A DNA stretch of 64,000 nucleotides. Origin: Lumbricus terrestris (taxonomy: Eukaryota; Annelida; Clitellata; Crassiclitellata; Lumbricidae). The number at the start of each line of letters is the position of its first letter. The first letter of the stretch is position 1. The position numbers were made by a program, and so were the translations under genes. Location of the stretch: NCBI GenBank assembly GCA_949752735.1, contig OX457051.1, positions 833,501 through 897,500 on the forward strand. Reading direction: 5' to 3'. This document shows, in pieces, positions 1-9,629 of this stretch. The notes under the pieces were generated by a model. It was not told the DNA's origin. It worked only from the letters and a program-made list of their open reading frames with translations, and made no database searches.

Positions 1-3
1 CAT

Positions 4-6
<3 letters not shown>

Positions 7-42
<36 letters not shown>
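7..42. repeat. (AT)n microsatellite
   Basis: Uninterrupted alternating AT run at the window edge. It is read through by the open frame leading into the polymerase fragment, so the apparent Tyr-Ile repeat there is not a real protein segment. Confidence 0.95.
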
Positions 43-45
<3 letters not shown>

Positions 46-71
46 CGCTCCTTCTCTTTATAGACAACATG

Positions 72-371
72 ATGGATAAGCCCTACATAGATTTCAACAC
101 AGCCAAACGACAGATGGCCGCAAACTCATTCGGAAAGGATCTCTTCAAACTAATGAACAATCCTGTGTATGGAAAATGTCTTCAAAACAACAGGAAACAT
201 TTGAACGTCAGACTTGTTACGAATGAGAGGCAAGCGAAGCGATATATCGCTCGGCCAACATTTCAGGCGTTCAACATCATAAATGAAGAATTGATGGTGA
301 TCAAACTATTTAAATCGGATGTGATGAACTGCAGTGGGTTGTGTATTGTTGATTCAAGTTTTGAATTTTAG
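72..371 (+). pseudogene. Family B DNA polymerase fragment (protein-primed/viral type)
   Basis: A frame of about 100 codons contains an FKLMNN-x2-YGK stretch, which corresponds to the family B motif K-x-x-N-S-x-Y-G that positions template and incoming nucleotide. It is followed by the basic N-x-R-K-x-L-N-V-R-L-V-T segment and P-x-F-x-A-F-x-I-x-N-E seen in DNA_pol_B_2 proteins of Polinton-like elements, adintoviruses and linear plasmids. The exonuclease domain and the YTDTDS catalytic motif are absent. The same stretch recurs, more decayed, at 38188-38790 and 59805-60407, and as a scrap near 17338, so it is a dispersed relic. Whether the source was a Polinton-like transposon or a DNA virus cannot be decided here. 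The end is set by a stop after unrelated sequence. Confidence 0.6.
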
Positions 372-725
372 TTACAACATAACATCATTTAAGGTCATTT
401 AGCATTGGCATGCTATTTCATTTAATCTCACTTGAATATCTTACTTTATACCAGGCCTATAGCAATTTTAGTCGCATACACTAACAAACGTAGTTTGTTA
501 CATTGGTACTCATAAGATTCATCAATTGGCTTTAATGTCATTTTGTTCATTATAATAATTGTATTCAGTTCAGTACAACAATGCATGAAGCTAAGTTGAC
601 AGAATTCTCTTAATTCATTTTATTTTATCAAATAATATTTATATTAGTCCACAGATTTCAAATGCATGTGTTTGTGTCTTGTGCCTTAAATCTTATGTGT
701 TTATTTTACTCGTACATGTACAAGT
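372..725. other. AT-rich spacer, nothing recognised
   Basis: I see no extended open frame and no repeat that recurs elsewhere in the window. Confidence 0.5.
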
Positions 726-1323
726 ATGTCAGTTGGAGTCCGTATGATGTTTTACAAAGGGAAGTTTCTTGCAGGTTCTAAGATCGCTCCCAAGAAGTTC
801 CTCTACGTGGTGTTCTACTGGAAGACGCCACTGAACACAACTATTCACCACCTGGACCTGTCTTCGAGAACCGGCGTCCAGTACTTCAATTACATAAGGG
901 ACATCTGTTCATGGAAGTTGCTTAACAGCCCGGTTCAACTCGGTGGACCTAAGCTTGAGGTTCAAATCGACGAATCGTTGCTTGTGAAGGCAAAATACCA
1001 CAGAGGCAGAAACGTTGGAAGGCAGCAGTGGGTGTTTGGCGCCTATGATGTCACACAGAATATTAGGCTACATCATGTTTGTACGGAAGAGGGATGCGGC
1101 AACTCTGTTGCCAATAATACAGAGAGTTGTCCTTCCCGGATCGATAATCGTATCCGACGAATGGAGAGCGTATCGAGGCATCGCCAATCTGCCTGGGAAC
1201 TACCAGCACCAGACAGTGAATCACAGCCATAATTTCGTGGATCCGGTGACTGGGGCACATACAAACCATGTGGAAGGTTTGGTGGTGGCTGGCAGTTTGC
1301 GGAGGTCGAACTGCCACCTCTGA
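726..1323 (+). pseudogene. ISXO2-like (IS1595/Merlin type) transposase fragment, frameshifted
   Basis: The first frame (to about 1065) carries a W-K-L-x4-V-Q-L-G-G-P stretch, the first catalytic Asp in QIDESL, then KYHRGR and QWVFG. The homology then jumps to another frame, with RDAATLLPI, a second catalytic Asp in SDEWRAY, the NHSHNFVDP motif and the third catalytic Glu in THVEG-like context (THNHVEG region). A small indel near 1062-1070 therefore breaks the gene. The N-terminal zinc ribbon and the C-terminal helix after the Glu are missing. Just past the Glu, the sequence passes directly into the acidic exon at 1317. This is a different subfamily from the Merlin element at 29218; a short scrap of the same subfamily lies at 49797-49850. 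Confidence 0.75.
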
Positions 1324-1580
1324 GAAGTCTTTATTTCCCAGAAGGCGCCTGGAGTTTCTTGGAAAATCCGGTAACAAGTGTGGAACTCCAGTCGATCCTG
1401 GGGGATGACGTGACAGCTTTGGAAGAAATGTCTCCCTTGTCACCGCCGTCGCCGCCTCCGCCGTCACCGCAAGAATGGCCAGCCGAGGATGATTACATGG
1501 CAGATGACGAGTGTAGTAATAGCTCGCTGTATGTGAACATTGATGAGGATGATGACTATATGTTTGGCGTTTCGCCATGA
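1317..1580 (+). CDS. Acidic, proline-rich terminal exon, copy 1
   Basis: The open frame encodes an RSLYFPE start, a V-T-S-V-E-L-Q-S-I-L-G-D-D-V helix, a run of Ser/Pro, and a very acidic end with YVNID followed by Asp/Glu and a final hydrophobic patch. It aligns with the exon at 25545-25802 almost along its length, and the Pro/acidic half also aligns with 20570-20721. Because the 5' part of the exon (the Asp-Glu-Thr start seen at 25459) is replaced by transposase sequence, this copy is probably non-functional. The layout resembles an acidic activation tail, but that is inference. Confidence 0.5.
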   Translation, partial: PLRSLYFPEGAWSFLENPVTSVELQSILGDDVTALEEMSPLSPPSPPPPSPQEWPAEDDYMADDECSNSSLYVNIDEDDDYMFGVSP

Positions 1581-1607
1581 AGACACTCAACTTTGATGAA
1601 ATAATAT

Positions 1608-1613
1608 AATAAA
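1608..1613 (+). promoter_or_regulatory. Poly(A) signal AATAAA after acidic exon copy 1
   Basis: AATAAA lies 28 bases after the stop codon. The same signal is conserved in the paralogous copy at 25823-25828, which supports both being 3' ends of transcription units. Confidence 0.5.
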
Positions 1614-2034
1614 AATTATAAAATGTTATATGGTTTCTATGTATTTTACAAAAATAAGAAGCTTGTGTGTAACAGGATGAAAACAAAATGTTTTCAGGAA
1701 ATGCTCTCTCTGCAAATATTTCCAGGCATACAAGATTCAATCCCATTCTTCTTCATCTTCTTCTTCTTCTTCTTCTACTTCTTGATGCAAAAGCCATGAT
1801 TGTCCGAATCTACATATCTGTCGATTAAGTAAAAAGTGCTCTGTCGCATGTATGTGCAGAAGAGAAGTGATCAGTTTTACAGGACGATCACAGAAGTACA
1901 CAGTTTACAGGCCAACCACACCAATAATTAATAAATCGCTGCTTGTTCACTACAGAGAGAGCACGAGAGATAGAGACTTGTGTACAGAATCAAAAGCGCT
2001 GCTATATAGGCACTCGCACTTGACACGAAAGTAA
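1614..2034. other. 3' flank of acidic exon; no gene seen
   Basis: Contains an inverted (TTC)n/(GAA)n-like tract near 1745-1780 and sequence shared with 25830-26220. No supported coding region. Confidence 0.5.
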
Positions 2035-2450
2035 TGCTGATGAGAGAGCTGGGGAGGGGGAAGTAATGCTGATGGGAGTTGGTGAGGGGAAGTAATGCTG
2101 ATGAGAGTGTTGGTGAGGGGAAGTAATGCTGTTGATGGTGATGAGAGCGCTGGGGAGGGGGAAGTAATGCTGATGAGAGCGCTGGGGAGGGGGAAGTAAT
2201 GCTGATGAGAGTGTTGGTGAGGGGAAGTAATGCTGTTGATGGTGATGAGAGAGCTGGGGAGGGGGAAGTAATGCTGATGAGAGTGTTGGTGAGGGGTAGT
2301 AATGCTGTTGATGGTGATGAGAGCGCTGGGGAGGGGGAAGTAATGCTGATGAGTGTTGGTGAGGGGAAGTAATGCTGTTGATGTGAAGAATCATAGGAGA
2401 GAATGTGATGAGAGCGTTGGTGAGAAGAAATTGCTGGGAGAAGAATCTTA
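2035..2450. repeat. Purine-rich minisatellite
   Basis: Imperfect tandem units of roughly 30-42 bp, alternating GATGAGAG-G-TTGG/CTGGGGAGG with GGAAGTAATGCTG blocks. The complementary strand reads as a His/Gln/Pro/Ser-rich open frame, which is a by-product of the repeat. The paralogous position at 26285-27060 holds a longer array with a different dominant unit. Confidence 0.9.
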
Positions 2451-3365
2451 GGTGAAGAGAAGAATCTTAGGTTGAGAATCTTAGGAAAGGATTTGGGGAG
2501 AGAGAGATAGACGATATAAATTTATCAAATCGCTGGTGGTCATATTGCTCGAGTTTTAGTACTCTTGTTCATTGCTTAAAAATATTCTGCCACCGAATCT
2601 ATAGAGCAATTGACTATGTATACTTCTGCTGTACAGCTCGACATCTGTGTAGTGCGCCACTCTTTGCGAGGCTCTGATTGGATATGTACGAAGCCTTACC
2701 ACATGACAGACAGCTATAACGCACGCTCTGTGAAGTGATGCACCCTATGAATCCCTAGTGTGTGGCCATTCTGATTGGTTATTGCTAGTACATTTGCCAA
2801 GGCCCAATCATGAAGGAGTTTCAAGAAATGTGGGTCTGTGTCAGGTGCATATAGGAAGTGATAATAAGTTTTCACACTGATCGTTAAGTTGGAAGACGTG
2901 AAACGTATTTAAAGAGCTCCTGGGTATGACAATCATGCGCACCCAAACACAATTTAAAACTATATAGGCATAATCACAAACAGAACATGTATTTCCAAAG
3001 TTGCCAAGACAAGATATAATTTATAGTTATGCTATAGCGTTTGTGCTGCAATGCATCGTCTGAGTATGTGTATAGTGTCTTCATATTTGCTAAGTAAAAA
3101 AATGTCTGGTCGAGAATTTTTAGCTAATATCACCAGAAATATTATAACAGAATTTACAACAGCTTTGCCAACGTCTTTGAATGATATGGAGAAGAAAGAA
3201 TTGCCTGTAGCGGAGAGAGTGCTGGTTAGCGAGAAGGCTGTGGATTTTTGCGTGTGATGCACACAACAGAGCATATCTGTGGCTAGGTGTCTGTCTCTCT
3301 CTCTCTACGTGCGAAGGAATATTATAATGCTGGGCTTCTAACTGCATATTCATAGCCAACTGTGA
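2451..3365. other. Non-coding part of the duplicated segment
   Basis: Sequence shared with about 27060-28009. One open frame at 3051-3257 (68 codons) includes a KKMSGREFLANITRN stretch, but it is broken in the paralogous copy by small indels, so I do not call it a gene. Confidence 0.4.
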
Positions 3366-3583
3366 GGGTTGGCGGCCGAGTGGTTAGAGCGCTCGAACTG
3401 TAAGACGGAGAGTGCGGGTTCGATCGCCGTCCGAGGCAGCCGCTGTGTATGAAGCTTGAACAAGTTCTTCACTCACAATTGCTCTGCAATACAATTGCAA
3501 TTGCTCCGTTGAGGCTTGTGTACAGTTATGAGCTTTGTAAGGATGGCAATATCAAATTTCAGTTGTAATGTATTGTATAGTCC
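3366..3583 (+). repeat. tRNA-derived SINE, copy 1
   Basis: The 5' head has a tRNA-like box A region (GAGTGGTTAGAGCGC) and a box B (GGTTCGATC), with a short D-arm pairing GAG/CTC and an acceptor-like pairing GCGGC/GCCGC. The anticodon arm does not fold well, so it is not a functional tRNA. A unique body follows, ending in TTGTA-type repeats (AATGTATTGTATAG). The copy at 28010-28226 has an extra TTGTA unit in its tail, as expected for a SINE tail. Confidence 0.6.
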
Positions 3584-4004
3584 AACAGATGCAGCAAAAG
3601 CAGAAGAGGAAAATTCGCCTCATAGTGTGTGTGGTAGGCACTGTTTGTCTGTATGTTTTCGTCTATTATAATAGCAGCTTTTCAGGCGCATGCGCGCGGC
3701 CTGACTCCTGTAACTGCAGCTGATGCAGCCGCTGCCTAAGAAGATGAAAATTCACTGTCGACTTGTGCGGGTTGGACGAGATGTGTGCCAATGCCTGCAA
3801 GAGATCTTGAGCGTGATGTTTGTCTGTGTGCTTATGTCTATTACAGCGATGGGTTTTTCAATGCATGCCCATTGACTGACTGCTGCATTAGAAGAGCGAA
3901 AAGAAATTCTTCTACAGAAAGGGCTGGGGTGGGGGAATGTTTGCCGGTGTATGCCAATCTCTGCTGCGGTTGTCCGGCTAAGTAAGCATGCTTGTCTGTG
4001 TGGA

Positions 4005-4345
4005 TATGTGTGTTGCACAATTCTTACTGTTACATGTTGCAATGGCACCGCTCGGAGAAAATACCCATGACTAAGCATCAACTGTTGCTGTTGCAGCAGA
4101 TGGCGAAAATCAGCTGAAGAAGCGTGGGGTGGGGCTGGGGGTGGGGTCTCCCATATGAGTCAATTCATAAAACGCTGTGTTATGTGTGTTGTGCAATTCT
4201 TACTGTTACATGTTGCAATGGCACCGCTCAGGGAAAATACCCATGACTAAGCATCATACGTGGCTGCAGCAGCAGATGGGGAAAATCTGCTGATGAAGCA
4301 TGCGTGGGGCTGGGGGTGGGGTCTCCCATATGAACCAATTCATAA
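4005..4345. repeat. 176-bp tandem duplication
   Basis: Two imperfect copies start at about 4005 and 4181, each running from TATGTGTGTTG through GGGGCTGGGGGTGGGGTCTC. The paralogous segment near 28646-28830 has one copy, so the duplication arose after the segments separated. Confidence 0.85.
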
Positions 4346-4433
4346 AACACACCAGTCATTTGTGGGTGGGGTATCGATTGCCGCAGGCGCTGCTGATGTC
4401 AGCCAATTAGTGATGAGTCATAAAACCATAAGT

Positions 4434-4490
4434 GTTCCAGCTTTTTCCCTTTGATGTTCCAGCTTTTTCCCTTTGATGTTCCAGCTTTTG
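4434..4490. repeat. 22-bp tandem repeat, about 2.5 copies
   Basis: The unit TGTTCCAGCTTTTTCCCTTT plus GA is repeated head to tail. The same array is present in the paralogous copy near 28907-28960. Confidence 0.85.
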
Positions 4491-4611
4491 GAACAATAGA
4501 TTTTCCCGCCGTTCTGGAAAAGCCATATCTATACTACTCACACTGTTTCTAACATATTGAGTGTTTAATTTAGATAAGAAAAGTGAAGTGGCATTCTACT
4601 GTCTTCTGGTC

Positions 4612-4845
4612 ATGCTTCGTCCACCACCAAAGCATGGTTTAAAGAAACCGCTATCGTCACCTTCTGAACTACTTGGTTCACTTTACAGGTCCTTCGAGGT
4701 AAGCCACAGTGTAGTTGATGGTTACAGAAGACAGGGGAATAGCAACCCTAAACCCAAATTTGTTTGCCCATGGCCGAGGTGTATTAGGTTTGTGGCTGAA
4801 TTGCAGACTACGTTAGACGGTTCCATAAAGAATCTCAAAGGTTAA
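4612..4845 (+). CDS. Unrecognised ORF of 77 codons
   Basis: The open frame from the first ATG has a basic Pro-rich start (RPPPKHGLKKP) and a single CPWPRC pair of cysteines. I do not recognise it. It lies just beyond the end of the duplicated segment and just before a LINE relic. It may be an exon piece or chance. Confidence 0.2.
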   Translation: MLRPPPKHGLKKPLSSPSELLGSLYRSFEVSHSVVDGYRRQGNSNPKPKFVCPWPRCIRFVAELQTTLDGSIKNLKG

Positions 4846-4914
4846 CAGTTTCTAAAGAAACTGACAAAGTCACTCCTGTTTTGCCTGTGACATAGGGAGT
4901 TTCCGACAATGAAT

Positions 4915-5044
4915 GATTCATTGAGTTTAACACTATTTCACCACAGAATGGCAATTTCGTGCCTTAACAAGATATTGAATTGGCATCATTTATTTTATAC
5001 TAAAAACGGAGCTTAATAAATAAGATAAAACATGTAAAAAGTGG
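4915..5044 (-). mobile_element. 3'-end relic of an I-group LINE
   Basis: The sequence from ATTGAGTTTAACAC to the TAAAACATG region aligns imperfectly with the 3' untranslated end of the full-length LINE at 29936-30130, including the TTTCGTGCCTTAACA block and TTTATTTTATACTAAAAACG. It is more divergent than the other LINE copies here, so it is older or from a sister family. No ORF2 sequence remains. Confidence 0.7.
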
Positions 5045-5144
5045 ATAGTATGTCTCTTGAATATTACACTGACGTAGGTCTACACCTAATGTGCATCTGA
5101 GTGTGTAAAATAATACTTGAACATAATATGATCTTCAGAAAGTG

Positions 5145-5754
5145 ATGCCCAAATATAGACACACGGCGATTTTGGATCTTGCTTCATATACAGACGAAGC
5201 AGTTTCAGATGGCGATGTATTGGAAGATTTGTTTTTGGAATGGGAGGAACAACATTGCAGAGACGCGTACTGCTCTTTACATTTCAATCCAGCGACAGAA
5301 CCAGACCAACTTCCAAATGAATTGCACCATATTTCAAACGCAAGCGATGTTGAACAAGATCAGATCGTATTCATGTACAATGTCAATGATGGGGACATTT
5401 TAATTGGAATACCAAATGGCTATTCTGCCTTCACAGACTATAAATCTATTTCTTCGAGATCAAATGGTGAGGTAACTGAAGACACCGAATCCGTGTTCAC
5501 ATCAGTCAACAACGATGGTTGACATACACATTGGATTACAAAATGATGATAATGATGACAATTCCATTTGCTCAAGTTTCAATGACGACAAAGACATTTT
5601 TATAAGCATTGACAATGTGGATGACCTTTTGTCAATTTACCAAATTCCACACAGAGTAGAAAGAATATCCATGTCCATTGATTTGTATTGTAACAAGAAC
5701 TTCACGAAGTGCATATACTTCATAAATATATATATTACACTAGCGGCCAATTGA
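5145..5754 (+). pseudogene. Acidic ORF pair separated by a frameshift
   Basis: The first frame (5145-5522, 125 codons from ATG) is rich in Asp/Glu and Ser with clusters such as SDGDVLEDLFLEWEE. At its stop the homologous style continues in an overlapping frame from 5515, with DDNDDN and FISIDNVDDLLSIY. The two overlap by 8 bases, so a single frameshift probably split one acidic protein, though two ORFs are also possible. A splice acceptor-like TCTTCAG precedes the first ATG. Its acidic/hydrophobic pattern is like the terminal exons at 25459 and 46372, but I cannot show homology. The last 17 bases run into the left end of the Tc1 element. Confidence 0.35.
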
Positions 5755-6262
5755 ATGGAAACTTTCGTGTTTGACTGTTTTTAGTTCTATGGCTGACTGT
5801 TATTAGTTCTATGGCGTTATAAATTATACAATGTCAAATCCAAATAAGTTTTAGAAACACTCCTACACATAATCAATGAACATCCGGCTGCATTTTGTTA
5901 CGAAAAAGCCGTAAACAAAGAAATATTAACTCATTTCTCAGTAATTAATTGATTCCTGAACAGGTAAAAAGTGCGTTTATTTCTACATGTATTTGTACAT
6001 TCTTCTTGTGACTATTTTGTTCGGATTTTTCGCAGTTTTTTAACAATGCGTTCGCTGAGTTCGACTACAAAACGGGTAATTTAATAAGTAAGGAAAGAAT
6101 AATAATATGGTATTTTAGAAATTTTTATTGATTATGAACAGGATAACTATCGGTTAATTTCGATTTTCGAATTTCATTTTGTTAATTGTTACATTGTACA
6201 AGTTGTAACCAATTTTCTTGTTCATTTCTTGTACATGTAGGAATACAGTTAATATTGTGAAA

Positions 6263-7294
6263 ATGCGTTCTCCAAGGCTCTGGTCGCCGAAGAAACGGGC
6301 TACGGCTATAATCTTACGCAAAGAGGGATACACGTACGAAGAAATAGCGGCCAAAATCGGAGGTGTTCGCAAAGGTTCAGTTCATAAGGTGTGCAAGAAA
6401 TTCTTGAATTTCAATACGATCAACGACCTCTCACGTGGTCACAAGAAGAAGGTGACTAGTCCAACTGATGACAGAAGAATCGTCCGTGCAGCAGTCAAGA
6501 ATCGTCGACTGTCGTCGAAGGATATCGCATCCGATATGTCCGAGGTTGGGGTATCAGTCAGCCCCAGAACAGTTCGTCGACGACTCTGTGCTGCCGGACT
6601 TAAGGCACGGATCCCTAGAAAGAAACCTTTTCTCAATGACATTCAGCGCAAGAAGAGGGTCTCGTGGTGCAAGGAGCATGCGAATTGGACCGTTGAGGAT
6701 TGGGGGAAAGTCATTTTTAGTGACGAGACCCGGATTTCACTGTTCAGCAGCGACGGAATTCGCTACGTACGACGTCGCTCCGGAGAGGCGTTCCTGCCCG
6801 AGTGCATGCTTCCCACCATGAAACATCCTGTGTCGGTTATGATATGGGCATGTATGGCGGCCAAGGGGGTTGGAAGAATGCAGGTAATGAAGGGCAACGT
6901 CAATGCGAAAATTTACATTGATGAAATTCTGAAGATGAAGGTAAAGCAGTCCGCAGTAGACATCTTCGGTCAGAACATCGACTTCATCTTTCAACAGGAC
7001 GGTGCACCGTGCCACACAGCCAAAGTTTGTCAAGCATGGTTCAAGGATAACAACGTGAAGCTGCTTTCGTGGCCAGGAAACAGCCCTGATCTGAATCCCA
7101 ATGAAAACTTGTGGGCTCGTTTGAAGATTCTCGTTTCGCAAAGACGTCCGAGCAATAAGCAGCAACTGATCGAAGCCGTAATCGCGTGCTGGCATCATGT
7201 TATAACCACACAGGAACTGGAAAACCTCGTTCAGTCGATGCCAAAACGCATCATGGCTGTAACATTTGATCGACTTTCCGCTATTACACTGTAA
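6263..7294 (+). CDS. Tc1-type transposase (DD34E), intact
   Basis: The 343-residue protein would cut and paste the surrounding element. It starts at the ATG giving MRSPRLW; an upstream in-frame ATG at 6218 would add 15 residues unlike the family. The N-terminus (about residues 8-110) has the paired helix-turn-helix DNA-binding region, including SPKKRA and the VSVSPRTVRRRL helix. Catalytic residues are visible: Asp154 in FSDET, Asp246 in QQDGAPCHTA and Glu281 in SPDLNPNENLW, with 34 residues between the last two, which is the Tc1 signature. No internal stop or frameshift is seen. Length matches the family (about 340). Expression would depend on internal promoter sequence that I cannot identify. 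Confidence 0.95.
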   Translation: MRSPRLWSPKKRATAIILRKEGYTYEEIAAKIGGVRKGSVHKVCKKFLNFNTINDLSRGHKKKVTSPTDDRRIVRAAVKNRRLSSKDIASDMSEVGVSVSPRTVRRRLCAAGLKARIPRKKPFLNDIQRKKRVSWCKEHANWTVEDWGKVIFSDETRISLFSSDGIRYVRRRSGEAFLPECMLPTMKHPVSVMIWACMAAKGVGRMQVMKGNVNAKIYIDEILKMKVKQSAVDIFGQNIDFIFQQDGAPCHTAKVCQAWFKDNNVKLLSWPGNSPDLNPNENLWARLKILVSQRRPSNKQQLIEAVIACWHHVITTQELENLVQSMPKRIMAVTFDRLSAITL

Positions 7295-7319
7295 TATCTC
7301 AAAATATCTGTTGCACTTC

Positions 7320-7421
7320 AATTTGTGGTACTGTTTTGTATGCTAACTATCTTACTTTAGTTTTATAATGAATTTGTGGTACTGTTTTGTATGCTAACTA
7401 TCTTACTTTAGTTTTATAATG
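7320..7421. repeat. 51-bp tandem duplication in the Tc1 3' region
   Basis: Two exact copies, 7320-7370 and 7371-7421, starting AATTTGTGGTACTGTTTTGT. It lies between the transposase stop and the right inverted repeat, and may be a slippage event specific to this copy. Confidence 0.9.
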
Positions 7422-7648
7422 AAGTACAAGCTCAATTTGCTCAGTTAAGATAATTTTACCACAGGAAAAGTCTTATCTTGTAGAAGTTTCCAATGAATTG
7501 GCCACAACTGTATATATGTAAATTTTTACTTATTAAGAGTATGCTAGAAATAGATTACGTGCTAACAGTTATCTGGCAAAAAAATATAGTAAATTCCAGG
7601 TCCATCATTGCAAGGAGCATCAAGGGATAGCAAATAGTTTCTTCTAAA

Positions 7649-7803
7649 ACCTGCAGTAATGGAGACAAAAGGTATTTCTCTCTTGTGTGTGAAGAAGACT
7701 ATGAGGAATCGTGGATCCAGTGAAGGAGGTGCAAAGAATGGGCACACGAGGATTGTGCATACCTAAACAAAAAGGATTACTATAACTGTAATGCTTGCAG
7801 TTC
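7649..7803 (+). pseudogene. PHD-like zinc-binding tail fragment
   Basis: One frame reads E-E-S-W-I-Q, a TGA where a Cys is expected, then C-K-E-W-A-H-E-D-C-A-Y, and Y-Y-N-C-N-A-C. The spacing (C-x2-C-x2-W-x-H-x2-C ... C-x2-C) matches the PHD-like finger found at the C-terminus of some pogo/Tigger-type transposases and host proteins. The stop replacing Cys marks it as dead. The remainder of the parent gene is not visible. Confidence 0.4.
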
Positions 7804-7810
7804 GATATCT

Positions 7811-8217
7811 AGTCTGAAGATTTTAATAGTCTGCTGGTGTTCAATATTATTTTAAGTATCGATTCTTTATATGCAATTTGTGATTGCCTACTATTATAGG
7901 GCCAGTTCAGTTTTGTGATGCAAAAGTTCTTGAAGATTTCATAGCTTTTTTGTTGACACTAGAACTAAGCTTGTTATGATCGATTTGTTACTTCAATTTA
8001 AGTAGTCACCTAATAAATTGTTGCATAAATTTACATATTGCTGTCATTTATATAAGCTATTTAGGCATTGTTTGCATTTGGTCCACGCTAGACAATGCAT
8101 GGTGATACTACTAACTAGTAAAATGCCCTGTTTTTCTTCCTGTTTGTGCTCACAATGTGTTTCTTCTGCTGGGTTACTCAAACTGGAACCAACATTAATG
8201 GTCACTGCTGTGAGAGG

Positions 8218-8253
<36 letters not shown>

Positions 8254-8591
8254 TTATTTATTTATTTATTTACGCTACAAGCTTGCTCGTCTTTCTCGTT
8301 AAGTTTTAATGAACCCAAAAGTATGCATGTAATTTAAAAATAATACATTCAGACTTTTCACAAGTGTAATTTGTTTGAAGATTTGAAGAGAATGGCTTCA
8401 CATGATGGTGGCAAAAGCTGTGGAAATCTGCGATTAGTGCAAACATAACTTCTGACATTCTATATACGACAATGACCTGCTCTGCAGGTGCATTTGTCCA
8501 TTCAAATAATCTCTCACATGCTTCTGCCTTTCAAAGCTCAAAGAAGAAAACGGTTTTGACTTTGCGGCTGCAAATATGCAACCAATAGAAA
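7811..8591. other. AT-rich spacer
   Basis: Contains an (AT)n run at 8219-8251 followed by (TTTA)n. No supported gene. Confidence 0.5.
8219..8251. repeat. (AT)n microsatellite
   Basis: About 15 AT units followed by a short TTTA tract. Confidence 0.95.
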
Positions 8592-9240
8592 GTGAAATTC
8601 GTCGGGTCCAGATTATTTCTGGCGCGGGTCGAAGAATGGCGCTCCGAGCACCCTCTACCGAGTGAAAGAGTGGTATGTGCAGGAGGCGTGACAGATCCGA
8701 ACCTCATAGAAGAACAAGCATTACAGAGATTTGCTGCCATATGTAAAAATCGCGAGTGCAGAAATATTCTTTTTTCTATTGAAATAATGTATATTATGTT
8801 CTTAGCAATGTGATGCTGTTCATTTATCATGTATTCTTTGCAAGAAGAAATTTTTTATTCTATTTTTTTAAACTATTCTGATCTTTATAAAATTTCATTC
8901 CTCAGTATTGTCACAGCGATAATGAAAATAGCGCTAACACACTCTTGAATTTCGAAATGACTCTACGTGCAAACTGTGTGCCATATTCCACCAAAGACAA
9001 CAACTATCTGGTGCTCTAAGGAGCGCACATTTGGTGTCTGAACATCCTAATTAAACTGGAAAAGGCATATTTTAACGAATACAAACTTTTCTCTGCGAAA
9101 CTGTGTACAGGTGGTCAAGGAAACAAAGTCAACCGAGAGTTTGTTAACAATTTTCACTCAATCGTTTCTCTCTTCATAATATAACTAAAGCATGCCGAAA
9201 ACGGGCAGAAGTGATGTTGCAAACGGTTAATTACCACCAG
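8592..9240. other. Unrecognised stretch with one short ORF
   Basis: The plus-strand frame 8592-8813 (73 codons) has an LFLARVEEWRSEHPLPSE stretch of ordinary composition and could be an exon remnant. I do not recognise it. The rest holds nothing I can support. Confidence 0.2.
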
Positions 9241-9252
9241 AGCCAGAGAAAT

Positions 9253-9620
9253 GATACATAGTGGCAATGTTGCACGAGGCGGTACGTGGTCCATAGAACA
9301 GTCAAGGTTCTGGGAGAAAACCGGAGACACTTTTACTCTCTTTTCGGTTGCAAACTGGCGGTGGACCGAAGAGATGACTCGCTAACTGACATGAAAACAG
9401 ATTTTGTAAGAAAAGCAGCAGAAAAGCACACCCACCTGTTCGGGGAGACGCTATCAGCAGACTGGTCACATCCAAAGTATTTCTGTCGCTGATGCTGCAT
9501 TATCCGCAGCACACGTCGTTGCCACAGTGGCACTGGCAAACCGTGTGCCTCCTTCCACCCTATGCGCCAACGATCCGGTGCCCTGTGCCTGCGGAATACG
9601 AAAATCTGACTCAAGCTGAT
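9253..9620 (+). pseudogene. Module B copy 1 (WSI-RFW alanine-rich family)
   Basis: From the ATG at 9253 the frame gives a NVARGGTWSIEQSRFW block. A one-base shift then moves the homology to the frame starting 9286, which reads RRHFYSLFG, VDRRDDSLTDMKTDF, KAA and LFGETLSAD. Another shift leads to an Ala/Val-rich segment ending PPSTLCANDPV. Copies at 10787, 18961, 19320, 44680 and 63435 share these blocks in the same order, so the original was one protein of about 130 residues. Its W-S-I-x-x-x-R-F start resembles the W-S-L-A-E-V-R-F of module A. Function unknown; this copy is broken. Confidence 0.5.
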
Positions 9621-9629
9621 AAATAACTC

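Larger units (their letters stand above)
1317..4535. repeat. Paralogous duplicated segment, copy 1 (partner 25545-28995)
   Basis: From the acidic exon through the 3' flank, minisatellite, SINE and downstream sequence, this segment aligns collinearly with 25545-28995. Most single-copy parts differ only by scattered substitutions. The minisatellites differ in unit and length, and a 176-bp tandem duplication is present here only. The homology begins inside the exon and ends near 4535, where the flanks diverge. Confidence 0.85.
5738..7510 (+). mobile_element. Tc1/mariner transposon, complete
   Basis: Imperfect terminal inverted repeats are visible: left starts CACTAGCGGCCAATTGAATG and the right end reversed starts CAGTTGTGGCCAATTCATTG, both continuing into GGAAACTT. 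The element is flanked by TA at 5736-5737 and 7511-7512, the Tc1 target duplication. Total length is 1773 bp, within the usual range, with one intact transposase gene. Intact ends and ORF suggest a fairly recent insertion. Confidence 0.9.

Noticed and set aside
1063..1746. 227-codon minus-strand frame with many His/Ser/Thr
   Set aside because: Opposite the transposase fragment and acidic exon. The Glu/Asp codons of the plus strand explain its composition.
2002..2394. 130-codon minus-strand frame rich in His, Gln, Pro, Ser
   Set aside because: It is the translation of the minisatellite; the repeat unit explains the open frame.
3366..3440. Functional tRNA gene
   Set aside because: Box A and B are present, but the anticodon arm does not fold properly and the block is the head of a longer repeated unit with a TTGTA tail. 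It is a SINE.
6737..7321. 194-codon minus-strand frame in the Tc1 element
   Set aside because: Lies fully opposite the intact transposase and has no independent support.
8219..8251. TATA-box promoter in the AT runs
   Set aside because: These are simple (AT)n microsatellites with no gene start placed downstream.
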